A stretch of 8,395 bases of DNA from the NCBI GenBank assembly GCA_021802685.1, contig JAJZRM010000108.1, positions 1 through 8,395 of the forward strand, in the 5' to 3' direction. Each line of letters opens with the position of its first letter. The stretch's first letter is position 1. The stretch is from Deltaproteobacteria bacterium. Its GTDB lineage: Bacteria; Desulfobacterota; Deferrimicrobia; Deferrimicrobiales; Deferrimicrobiaceae. Both the position numbers and the translations under genes were made by a program. Below, piece by piece: positions 1-6,949 of the stretch. A model generated the notes under the pieces. It was not told the DNA's origin. It saw only the letters and a program-made list of their open reading frames with translations, and made no database searches.

Positions 1-828
1 GCATACTTCCAGGACGAGCTCCGGATCACCTCGAACCTGATCCTGAACGCCGGATTCCGGTACGACTACTACAGCACCGTCGGCGGGTCGACGAACCCCC
101 GGATCGGCCTGATCTTCCGTCCGACGGAGAAGACGTCGGCCAAGCTGTTGTACGGAAGGGCGTTCCGCGCGCCGAACCTCTACGAACTGAACTACGACAA
201 CGGGATCTCCTGGAAATCGAACCCCGATCTTCGGTCGGAAACCATCCGCACGCACGAAGCCATCCTCGAGCGGTACGTCGATGGACCCGGAGTCGCCTGG
301 AAAGGAACGGCGGCCGCGTTCCACTATTCCATCGACGATCTCATCACCGCGCAGGCGGACCCGGCCGGCGGCCCGCCGTCCTTCCGCAACAACGAATCGA
401 TCCGGACGAACGGGGTAACCTTGGAATTGAACGGGAAGACGCCGGGCGGCTTCGAAGGTCGAGCCGGTTGCACCTGGCAGCGGTCGAAGGCGCATGGAGC
501 GGCAACCGCCCTCAGCAACTCTCCGAGGAACATCGCGAAGGTCAACCTCGTCCTGCCCCTTCGTCACGGGAAGATCTCCCTGTCCCCCGAGGTCCAGTTC
601 GTCAGCCGCAGGAGGACCGTTCCGGGAAAGGTGAACGAATCGGTCGCGGGGTATTCCGTGGTAAACGCCACTCTCCTCGCGCGACCGCTGCCGCGGCTGG
701 AGCTGTCCGCGAGCGCCTACAACCTGCTGGACAAACGTTACGCCGATCCCGCGGGTCCCGAGCACCTCCAGGATTCCATTCCGCAGGACGGCAGGAATTA
801 CCGCATGAAAGCCACCTTCAGGTTCTGA
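1..828 (+). CDS. TonB-dependent outer-membrane receptor, C-terminal beta-barrel (5' partial)
   Basis: Frame 1 is open from the first base of the window to a TGA at 826-828, giving 275 residues that are the C-terminal part of a larger protein; the plug domain and signal peptide lie upstream. Visible hallmarks are alternating aromatic and polar beta-strand segments, the barrel motif YGRAFRAPNLYEL (about fragment residues 49-61), a late strand-turn motif YNLLDKRYADP, and a terminal phenylalanine (RMKATFRF) typical of substrates of the BAM assembly machine. Such receptors import siderophore-iron, cobalamin or other scarce ligands using TonB energy. The ligand cannot be told from this part. The stop codon sits against the start of a YfiR-family gene, followed by a CHASE8-type kinase, so the receptor may feed a signalling chain as well as, or instead of, import. 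No internal TTG or ATG should be taken as the start, because coding continues to the window edge. Family assignment is firm; role is inferred. Confidence 0.9.
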   Translation, partial: AYFQDELRITSNLILNAGFRYDYYSTVGGSTNPRIGLIFRPTEKTSAKLLYGRAFRAPNLYELNYDNGISWKSNPDLRSETIRTHEAILERYVDGPGVAWKGTAAAFHYSIDDLITAQADPAGGPPSFRNNESIRTNGVTLELNGKTPGGFEGRAGCTWQRSKAHGAATALSNSPRNIAKVNLVLPLRHGKISLSPEVQFVSRRRTVPGKVNESVAGYSVVNATLLARPLPRLELSASAYNLLDKRYADPAGPEHLQDSIPQDGRNYRMKATFRF

Positions 829-1415
829 TGGAGAATACCGGGATGGCAAAGCGGAAAGGACGGGCCACCGGGCTGCCTTCGATCTTCCTTGTTCTTTTCT
901 TGTCGGCCTGCATCTGCGCCCCCGCTCTCGGGAATCCCAACAGGAAGAGGGAGTACGAGATCAAGGCGGCCTTCCTGTACAACTTCACGAAATTCGTGGC
1001 CTGGAACGATGCGTCGTTTCCGGACGATCGCGCGCCTTTCGTGATCGCCGTGCTGGGGGACGACCCCTTCGGGGACGCCCTCTCCGCTCTGGAGAGGGAA
1101 ACCGCGCACGGAAGACCGATCGTCGTTCGGAGGGCGGCCTCCCTCGACGCCCTGGGTCCGTGCCATCTGCTGTTCGTCTCCTCCTCCGCGGAGTCCCGCC
1201 TTGCGGCGGTCCTGCGCGCCGCGCACGCAAGGAACATCCTGACCGTGGGGGACATGGAGGGGTTCGCCTCCCGCGGAGGAATCATCGAACTCGTCCTGGC
1301 CGGGGACCGCGTCGGCTTCGAGATCAACATGAACTCCGCAAGGCTGGCGGGCCTGGCGATCAGTTCGAAGCTGCTGGCCCTCGCGAAAATCGTTCATCGG
1401 GAAAGCGAAAAGTAG
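828..1415 (+). CDS. YfiR-family (DUF4154) periplasmic protein
   Basis: The product is 195 residues from the ATG at 828, which overlaps the receptor stop as TGATG, or 190 from the ATG at 843. The 843 start has a GGAG at 830-833 about 9 bases upstream, so it is a serious alternative. A basic N-terminus and hydrophobic stretch (about residues 16-34) form a signal peptide. The mature part begins near EYEIKAAFLYNFTKFVAW, the signature opening of YfiR/DUF4154, and continues to the conserved GFEINMNSARLAGLAISSKLL region. In Pseudomonas, YfiR is a periplasmic repressor that binds the sensor domain of the diguanylate cyclase YfiN. The next gene here encodes a CHASE8-like sensor on a histidine kinase, so by analogy this protein should restrain that kinase. 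Oddities: an LSAC sequence at about residues 25-28 fits a lipobox, and the mature region has only one cysteine (in GPCHLLF), so it cannot form the internal disulfides described for Pseudomonas YfiR. Family assignment is strong; partner is inferred. Confidence 0.85.
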   Translation: MENTGMAKRKGRATGLPSIFLVLFLSACICAPALGNPNRKREYEIKAAFLYNFTKFVAWNDASFPDDRAPFVIAVLGDDPFGDALSALERETAHGRPIVVRRAASLDALGPCHLLFVSSSAESRLAAVLRAAHARNILTVGDMEGFASRGGIIELVLAGDRVGFEINMNSARLAGLAISSKLLALAKIVHRESEK

Positions 1416-1422
1416 AGGGACA

Positions 1423-3357
1423 ATGATGCGGTTTCTACGGAGAGCGCCCATACAGCGCAAGCTGACGGCGGCGTTCATGGTCTCCATCTTCGCCACCCTG
1501 CTGGCGGTCTTCCTGGCCGTACTCGTCGTGGGGACGGTCACCTTCCAGAAGGCGGTCAGGAAAGACCTGTCCTCGATCGCGGCGATCATCGGCAACGCCT
1601 CCACCGCCGCCGTGATGTTCGAAGACGCCGGGGCGGCCCAGGAATCCCTGGCCTCCCTGCGGGCAAGGGAGGACATACTTTGCGCCTTCATCATCGATTC
1701 CAACCTTCGGATCCTGGCCCGGTACCTCGCTCCGAAAAACGAGGGAACCCCTTCCACCGTCATGCGCCTCGAGGAACCTTCCGATCCGACGTGGGCGGAT
1801 CCCGATCTGCTGGCGGCCACCCGGTTGGAATCGGATGCCTTCCTGGACATGGATCAGACCCTCGAAGCCGTCGAGGATATCGCGCTGGAAGGGCGGACCA
1901 TCGGCACGGTCGTGGTCCAGTCTTCCACGAAAAAATACCGGGAGTGGATGTTCCGGTCCTCCCTCGCCATGATCGGCATCCTGTTGCTGGCATGCGTCCT
2001 GGCGTACCTCCTGTCCCGGTTCCTGGCCCGGCTGCTGTCCCGCCCGATCGAGACCCTTGCGGGGACGATGAACACCGTCCTGGAGCGTAAAGACTATTCC
2101 ATCCGCGGAATCAAACACGCGAACGACGAGATGGGTTACCTGTTCGACGGCTTCAACAGGATACTCGACCAGGTACAGGAACGGGACCGGGAGGTGAATG
2201 CCGCCAAGGAAGCGGCCGAAAAGGCCAACCGGACGAAGTCCCAGTTCCTGGCGAACATGAGCCACGAAATCCGGACTCCGATGAACGGCATCCTCGGAAT
2301 GACCGACCTGCTTCTCGAAACCCCGCTGACGGACACGCAGCGGCGGTACTCGGAAATCATCCGGCGCTCCGGCGAATCCCTCCTGGGCATCATCAACGAC
2401 ATCCTCGATCTTTCCCGGATCGAGTCGGGAAAGCTGGAGTTGGACAGCATCTCCTTCGACCCGCGCCGGACGGTCGAGGAGCTGGCGGAGTTGTTCTCGG
2501 AACGGGCCCGCTCGAAAGGGCTCGGCTTCGTCTGCCGCGCCGCGCCGGATGTCCCGCACCCGCTCCTGGGGGACCCGGGACGTCTCCGCCAGATCCTGGT
2601 GAACCTCGTGAGCAACGCCATCAAATTCACGGAACGCGGCGAGGTGGTCCTGCGGATGTCGCTCGACCGGCGGGAGGAAGGCGCCGCCTGGCTCCGCTTC
2701 TCGGTCCATGACACGGGCATCGGAATCGCCCCAGACGCGCAGAAAAAGATTTTCCGTTTCTTCGTCCAGGCCGACGGCTCCACGACACGGAAATACGGCG
2801 GAACGGGACTGGGGCTGGCGATCTCCCAACAGCTCGCGGTCATGATGGGCGGGGAGATCGAGCTGGAGAGCGATCCGGGGAAAGGATCCGAGTTCCGATT
2901 CCGCGCCCGGTTCCTCCTGGATCCGGAGGCGGAGTCCGGGGAGCCGGTCCCTTCGGCGGCGAAAAACGGTGCGATGGAGCCGGCAAGGATCCCCGAAGCG
3001 TCCGTTCTCCTCGTGGAGGACAACCCGGTGAACCTGGAGGTCACCCGGAACATGCTGGAACTGCTCGGGTGCCGTCCGGACCTGGCGGTGAACGGACAGG
3101 AGGCCGTCGGAGCGGTCTCCCGGAAATCGTACGACCTCGTCCTGATGGATTGCCATATGCCCGTGATGGACGGCTACGCCGCGACCCGGGCCATCCGGAA
3201 CCGGGAGACTTCCCGAACGACCATCGTCGCCCTGACGGCGAACGCACTGGTCGGCGACAAGGACCGGTGCCTGTCCGCGGGGATGGACGATTACCTCAGC
3301 AAGCCGTTCAAACTGCAGCAGCTCCGGGAAGTCCTGGTGCGCTGGCTTCCCGCATAG
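1423..3357 (+). CDS. Hybrid sensor histidine kinase: CHASE8-like sensor, HAMP, HisKA, HATPase, REC
   Basis: This is a 644-residue inner-membrane kinase. The ATG at 1423 lies 7 bases after the YfiR-like stop, with a GAGGGA ribosome site at 1415-1420; a second ATG follows at once. Order of parts: TM1 about 16-37; a periplasmic domain about 41-175 whose start (FQKAVRKDLSSIAAIIGNASTAA) matches CHASE8; TM2 about 179-198; HAMP about 199-251; HisKA with phosphoacceptor His281 (SHEIRTPMNG); ATPase with Asn398 in the N box, DTGIGIA at 430 and GGTGLGL at 459-465; and a C-terminal receiver about 527-642 with Asp576 and Lys627. All catalytic residues are present. CHASE8 is the sensor domain of YfiN/TpbB, so pairing with the upstream YfiR-like protein is expected. 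There is no PAS domain, no HPt domain and no output domain, so phosphate must pass to a partner encoded elsewhere, or the REC regulates the kinase itself. Kinase assignment is near certain; CHASE8 is a by-eye match. Confidence 0.92.
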   Translation: MMRFLRRAPIQRKLTAAFMVSIFATLLAVFLAVLVVGTVTFQKAVRKDLSSIAAIIGNASTAAVMFEDAGAAQESLASLRAREDILCAFIIDSNLRILARYLAPKNEGTPSTVMRLEEPSDPTWADPDLLAATRLESDAFLDMDQTLEAVEDIALEGRTIGTVVVQSSTKKYREWMFRSSLAMIGILLLACVLAYLLSRFLARLLSRPIETLAGTMNTVLERKDYSIRGIKHANDEMGYLFDGFNRILDQVQERDREVNAAKEAAEKANRTKSQFLANMSHEIRTPMNGILGMTDLLLETPLTDTQRRYSEIIRRSGESLLGIINDILDLSRIESGKLELDSISFDPRRTVEELAELFSERARSKGLGFVCRAAPDVPHPLLGDPGRLRQILVNLVSNAIKFTERGEVVLRMSLDRREEGAAWLRFSVHDTGIGIAPDAQKKIFRFFVQADGSTTRKYGGTGLGLAISQQLAVMMGGEIELESDPGKGSEFRFRARFLLDPEAESGEPVPSAAKNGAMEPARIPEASVLLVEDNPVNLEVTRNMLELLGCRPDLAVNGQEAVGAVSRKSYDLVLMDCHMPVMDGYAATRAIRNRETSRTTIVALTANALVGDKDRCLSAGMDDYLSKPFKLQQLREVLVRWLPA

Positions 3358-3363
3358 GGTCTA

Positions 3364-5097
3364 TTAGAACCCCGCCTGCTTCATTTTCCTCCAGAGCGTG
3401 ACCCGGCTCACGCCGAGCCGCGCCGCCGCCTCCGTCCGGTTGCCGCCGCAGCAGGCGAGCGCTTCCCTCAAACGGTCCGCGTCCGGTCCCGCCGTCCGGT
3501 CGCCGAACATCCTGGCGCACCGGGCGGCCGCCGCCCCCCGGCGGCGGATTTCCACCGGAAGGGCGGACTCCTCGATGACCTCTCCGCGGGAGCAGATCTT
3601 CGCGCGTTCCACGGCGTTCTCCAGCTCCCGCACGTTGCCCGGCCACGGATATTCGAGGAGCGCCTGCATGGCCAACGGGGAAAATGCCCGGTTGTCGCCG
3701 CCGCGTTGTTCCCCGGAACGCTGCAGGAAGTGCTTCACGAGGATCGGGATGTCCTCTTTCCGCTCCCGAAGCGGCGGCAGGACGACGGAGACGACGTTCA
3801 GGCGATAATACAGGTCGTCCCGGAACGCCCCTCCGGCGAGCAGCTCCTTCAGCCGCCGGTTGGTGGCGGAGATGATCCGGACGTCGGCCTTCCTCGCCCG
3901 CGTTTCGCCCACCCGGTTGTACTCCTTCTCCTGGATGACCCGGAGCAGCTTGGCCTGCAGGTGCATGCCGATCTCCGAAACCTCGTCGAGGAACAGCGTC
4001 CCGCCCTCCGCCATCTCGAACCGGCCCATCCGGTCCTTGACCGCCCCCGTGAACGCCCCCCGGACGTGGCCGAACAGCTCGCTCTCCATCAGGTTCTCGT
4101 TCAGGGAGGCGCAGTTCACCCCGAGGAACGGCTTCTCTCCGCGGGCGCTCAGGCGGTGGATCGCCCGGGCCACGAGCTCCTTGCCGGTCCCGCTCTCCCC
4201 CTCGATCAGGACGTTGGCGTCCGAATCGGCGACCGTCTCGATCAGGTCGAACACCTCGTGGATCCGCGGGTTCTTGCTCACCATCCCCTGGAAATCCCGC
4301 ACCTGCCCGCTGGGAGAGGGAACGAGATGCAGCTCCCGGAGATCCCGGAAGGAGCAGATCCCTCCGATGGGCACGCCCTCCTCGTCCCTTAAGACCGCCG
4401 TGCTCGAGGCGATGGGCACCACGGAACCGTCCCTCGTCCGGAGGTTCACCTCGACGCCCCGGAGGGTTTCCCCCGTCCGCATCGACCGCTTCAGCGGGCA
4501 CCCGGCCTCGCAGAAGTCGGAACGGAAGACCTCCGCGCATTTCTTCCCCAGCACTTCATCCTCCCGGTACCCCGTGATCCGTTCGAGGGACGGGTTGATG
4601 GACAGGAGATTCATCTCCTGGTCCACCGTGTACACGCCGGAGGGGATGTTGTCGAGGATGGTCCGGATCTTGACCCGCTCCCTCCGGTACATGGAGTTCG
4701 TCCTTTTCAGGTTGTCCTTCAGCTCCTTCAGCTTGGTGATGTCGCGGATCACTTCGATGACCCCGGTCACTTCGCCGGAGGCGTCCTTCAAGGGAGTGAA
4801 GTTGACGCACGCGCTCATTCCCTCGCCTCCTTTCCCCCGGACTTCCACGTCGAACCGGTCCACCGGGCGGCCCGTCTCCAGCACCTCCGCAAAGGGGCAA
4901 CCGGAGTCGCAGATCGACTCCTGGACGATTTCCCTGCACGGTTTTCCGAGGACCTCCTCGAGCCGATACCCCGAACGCTCGAGGAAAGACCGGTTGGCGT
5001 ACCGGATTCTTCCTTCGGGGGAGATGGCCACCATCCCGTCGGTCAGGGACTCGATGAGCAGCGAATCGAACGATCCCGTGGTTTTCATGGGCAGCAT
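3364..5097 (-). CDS. Sigma-54-dependent transcriptional activator with two cysteine-bearing PAS domains
   Basis: The product is 577 residues if started at the ATG at 5097-5095. The ATG at 5088-5086 (574 residues) is equally possible, as neither has a clear ribosome site. The frame is open upstream to 5187, but that extension runs through the AT-rich operator region and is doubtful. PAS1 spans about 10-122 and PAS2 about 143-256, joined by a charged helix. The AAA+ domain has Walker A GESGTGKE at 300-307, the sigma-54-contacting GAFTGA loop at 347-352, Walker B ending Asp371-Glu372, and the PWPGNVRELENAVERA region. A Fis-type helix-turn-helix fills about 539-577 (GGNRTEAAARLGVSRVTLWRK). Such proteins bind upstream sites, oligomerise and use ATP to open sigma-54 promoters. 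Both PAS domains have cysteines spaced C-x8-C-x3-C-P (54/63/67 and 187/196/200), suggesting a bound metal, cluster or thiol switch. There is no receiver domain, so it probably senses directly. Its likely target is the divergent porin-cytochrome operon, which has a -24/-12 promoter. Confidence 0.93.
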   Translation of the reverse strand: MLPMKTTGSFDSLLIESLTDGMVAISPEGRIRYANRSFLERSGYRLEEVLGKPCREIVQESICDSGCPFAEVLETGRPVDRFDVEVRGKGGEGMSACVNFTPLKDASGEVTGVIEVIRDITKLKELKDNLKRTNSMYRRERVKIRTILDNIPSGVYTVDQEMNLLSINPSLERITGYREDEVLGKKCAEVFRSDFCEAGCPLKRSMRTGETLRGVEVNLRTRDGSVVPIASSTAVLRDEEGVPIGGICSFRDLRELHLVPSPSGQVRDFQGMVSKNPRIHEVFDLIETVADSDANVLIEGESGTGKELVARAIHRLSARGEKPFLGVNCASLNENLMESELFGHVRGAFTGAVKDRMGRFEMAEGGTLFLDEVSEIGMHLQAKLLRVIQEKEYNRVGETRARKADVRIISATNRRLKELLAGGAFRDDLYYRLNVVSVVLPPLRERKEDIPILVKHFLQRSGEQRGGDNRAFSPLAMQALLEYPWPGNVRELENAVERAKICSRGEVIEESALPVEIRRRGAAAARCARMFGDRTAGPDADRLREALACCGGNRTEAAARLGVSRVTLWRKMKQAGF

Positions 5098-5136
5098 ATT
5101 ACCGTAACGCCGGGCGCGTTTCAACGAATTAACACT

Positions 5137-5153
5137 TGTTACAACATGAAACA
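5137..5153. promoter_or_regulatory. Palindromic operator candidate, TGTTACA-ACA-TGAAACA
   Basis: A 17-bp near-palindrome with 7-base arms and a 3-base centre, of the form TGTTNCA-N3-TGNAACA. It lies 40 bp before the activator's ATG on the minus strand and centres about 209 bp before the predicted start of porin transcription. Related half-sites recur at 5220-5251. A role as an activator binding site, perhaps also for autoregulation, is inferred from position and symmetry. Confidence 0.5.
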
Positions 5154-5219
5154 TTCGAAACCTTGCATGTAAATAGCGGAAATACAACGCGTATCAGCGT
5201 TTCACCGGGAAGGGGAAAC

Positions 5220-5251
5220 CGTAACACGAAAAACATGAAACAACTGTAACA
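5220..5251. promoter_or_regulatory. Tandem TGNAACA half-sites, candidate upstream activating sequence
   Basis: Three copies of the half-site point the same way: CGTAACA at 5220-5226, TGAAACA at 5236-5242 and TGTAACA at 5245-5251. The last two start 9 bp apart. The cluster centres about 115 bp before the predicted porin transcription start, a normal place for a sigma-54 activator to bind. It shares its half-site with the palindrome at 5137-5153. Binding is inferred. Confidence 0.45.
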
Positions 5252-5275
5252 TCCCGGTGCCCCGCCGCCCCCGCG

Positions 5276-5288
5276 TTCTTGTGAAGAA
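5276..5288. repeat. Short perfect inverted repeat TTCTT-GTG-AAGAA
   Basis: Five-base arms surround GTG, just after the GC-rich stretch that follows the tandem half-sites and about 40 bp before the -24 element. It does not match the TGTTWCA half-site, so it may serve a second regulator. It may also be chance. Confidence 0.3.
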
Positions 5289-5327
5289 ACACCAGGTTTA
5301 TCGATGGGATAGCCGGATGCCGCGGGA

Positions 5328-5343
5328 TGGCACGCCGCTCGCA
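5328..5343 (+). promoter_or_regulatory. Sigma-54 (-24/-12) promoter of the porin-cytochrome operon
   Basis: The sequence TGGCACG-CCGC-TCGCA matches the RpoN consensus TGGCACG-N4-TTGCA at all but one position (C for T in the -12 block). The invariant GG (5329-5330) and GC (5341-5342) are exactly 10 bases apart, as RpoN promoters require. Transcription should begin near 5354, leaving about 42 bases of leader before the porin ATG at 5396. A gene for a sigma-54 activator lies divergently and putative upstream sites sit at a suitable distance, so the call is well supported. Confidence 0.8.
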
Positions 5344-5395
5344 CAATGGGGGCAGGGACGTATCAGCCCATCCATGTCCCGAAAGGAGAATGTGC

Positions 5396-6928
5396 ATGAG
5401 CGGAAAGAAAGCGGTGCTACTCGTTGCAATCCTGCTGGCGGTCCTGGCCCTTCCCCAGGGCGTTCCCGCGGCCGACGAGGACCTCCAGAAGAAGGTGGAC
5501 GCCTTGTCGAAGGAAGTGCAGACCCTGCAGCGGCAGGTGGGCCAGACGGCGGGGGGAAAGAAGTCGATTTCCAGCTGGCTTACGATCGGGGGAGACTACC
5601 GGTTCCGGGTGGACTCCCTGTCGGGAAAGGTTCCAAACTACTACGGATTCGCTGACATCGTCGCGTGGCAGATGGGGGGCATGGTCGGCGCCCCGCCGCT
5701 GACCCAGGGCGAAACCGTGAAGAACGACCTCCTGTACACCAACCGGTTCGGCCTGAACCTCAAGGCGCAGGCCACCCGGGGCGTCACGCTCACGACGCGG
5801 CTTCTCATGTACAAGACGTTCGGGAACGGAGACTCGACGGCGACCTCCGGGAACTTCTTCGCCGACCGGATCGGCGTCTTCGACGGCACGCAAGGGCACG
5901 TTCCCGGCGACGGGAAGCTCACGGTGGACCAGGTGTACGCCACGTGGTCGAACATCCTCGACCAGCCGGTCTGGTTCTCCGTGGGGCGGCGCCCCTCCAC
6001 GGGCGGCATCCCCGCGCACCTCCGCCAGAACGACGAGAAGCCCGGCAACGGCGGCATCCCCGCCCTGCTGGTGGATTACGCCTTCGACGGAATGACCCTC
6101 GGGTACGCGCCGGACATCGAGGCGCTTCCGGGCGCCTTCGCGAAACTGTGCTACGGCCGGGGTTTCGAGAACGGCTTCACGAGCCCGACCTCTTCGAACA
6201 ACAACCTGAAGGACACGGACCTGATCGGCGTATCCGTCGTCCCGTACGACACGGACCGACTGTACCTGGACCTTCAGTACAACCGCGGGATGCACATCTT
6301 CGATTTCCCCGTCTTCGCCTCCTCGTCCCTCGGGCCCCTGTCCCCCCGCACCGATCTCGGGAACATCGACTGGTTCGGAGTGACGGCGCTCAGCACCCTG
6401 AAAAAGACCGGACCGGGGAACCTCAACGTATTCGGGAGCGCGGCGCTTTCCAAGACGCACCCGAACCAGAATACCGTGGTGTTCGGCGGCATCGACACCG
6501 GCGCCGGCCTGATGCATTCCGGGAACAAGGAGTCGACGACGGGCAACGCGATCTACGTGGGCGCCCGGTACGACATCACCTCCACCCGGACCAAGATCGG
6601 CGCGGAGTTCAACCACGGATCGAAGAACTGGATCACCTTCGTGCCGGCGGGGGACGACATCTGGACGAGCAAGCTCGGCACCCGCGGGAACGTGTACGAG
6701 TTGTACGTCATCCAGGAGATAAACGTGGCCCCGGTGGCCTCCTACATCGCCAAGACGTTCTTCCGCGTCGGGTTCCAGTATTACGACTTCCAGTACACGG
6801 GGAGCAACAACTGGGTCGGCGCCCCCGTGAAGATCGCGGACCTTTCCGCGAGCCCCCTGAACGCCCAGATGCTCACTCCCCTGGAAAGCGCCCGGGACAT
6901 CTATGGAACGTTCGAAGTGAAGTTCTGA
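5396..6928 (+). CDS. Outer-membrane beta-barrel porin, DUF3373-like
   Basis: The product is 510 residues. The ATG at 5396 is chosen because AAAGGAG at 5382-5388 is 7 bases upstream; the ATG at 5390 is only 1 base from it, and the longer frame to 5327 would run into the sigma-54 promoter. Residues 1-25 are a signal peptide (cleavage near GVPA-ADED). About 28-50 is a short coiled coil (LQKKVDALSKEVQTLQRQVG), as in trimeric or periplasm-spanning porins. The rest is a barrel of alternating strands (ISSWLTIGGDYRFRVDSL; NRFGLNLKAQATRGVTLTTR) ending in FEVKF with terminal Phe. It resembles DUF3373 proteins of Geobacter relatives by length, coiled coil and the FSVGRRPST and GIPALLVDYAFDGMTLGYAPD stretches. 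It has no heme motif and only one cysteine. It is first gene of an operon with a small secreted protein and a multiheme cytochrome, so it could pass a respiratory substrate or product, or hold a cytochrome in the outer membrane. The DUF3373 label is by memory. Confidence 0.85.
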   Translation: MSGKKAVLLVAILLAVLALPQGVPAADEDLQKKVDALSKEVQTLQRQVGQTAGGKKSISSWLTIGGDYRFRVDSLSGKVPNYYGFADIVAWQMGGMVGAPPLTQGETVKNDLLYTNRFGLNLKAQATRGVTLTTRLLMYKTFGNGDSTATSGNFFADRIGVFDGTQGHVPGDGKLTVDQVYATWSNILDQPVWFSVGRRPSTGGIPAHLRQNDEKPGNGGIPALLVDYAFDGMTLGYAPDIEALPGAFAKLCYGRGFENGFTSPTSSNNNLKDTDLIGVSVVPYDTDRLYLDLQYNRGMHIFDFPVFASSSLGPLSPRTDLGNIDWFGVTALSTLKKTGPGNLNVFGSAALSKTHPNQNTVVFGGIDTGAGLMHSGNKESTTGNAIYVGARYDITSTRTKIGAEFNHGSKNWITFVPAGDDIWTSKLGTRGNVYELYVIQEINVAPVASYIAKTFFRVGFQYYDFQYTGSNNWVGAPVKIADLSASPLNAQMLTPLESARDIYGTFEVKF

Positions 6929-6949
6929 CAATCATACGAGGAGAGCAAC

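Noticed and set aside
468..827. N-terminal extension of the YfiR frame into the receptor gene
   Set aside because: This stretch overlaps the clearly coding receptor frame, is arginine/proline-rich, and would bury the signal peptide in mid-protein.
1435..3156. Long open frame on the minus strand opposite the kinase gene
   Set aside because: It is a by-product of GC-rich codon use on the plus strand; it encodes low-complexity charged sequence with no domain, while the plus frame has every kinase motif.
3357..3372. Small hairpin at the junction of the convergent kinase and activator genes
   Set aside because: Only six base pairs with a bulge, spanning both stop codons, and no T run on either strand; not a credible terminator.
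5137..5153. NifA-type upstream site (TGT-N10-ACA)
   Set aside because: The spacing here is 11, not 10, and the adjacent activator lacks the GAF domain and linker cysteines of NifA.
5098..5187. Upstream extension of the sigma-54 activator to an ATG at 5187
   Set aside because: It would add 30 residues of no PAS character through AT-rich DNA containing an operator-like palindrome; starts at 5097 or 5088 fit the first PAS domain better.
5327..5395. Upstream extension of the porin frame
   Set aside because: It would place a non-secretory segment ahead of a good signal peptide and overlap the -24/-12 promoter; AAAGGAG points to the ATG at 5396.
5417..6931. Long open frame on the minus strand opposite the porin gene
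   Set aside because: No signal peptide, no recognisable motif, and composition typical of an antisense frame; the plus frame has signal peptide, barrel strands and terminal Phe.
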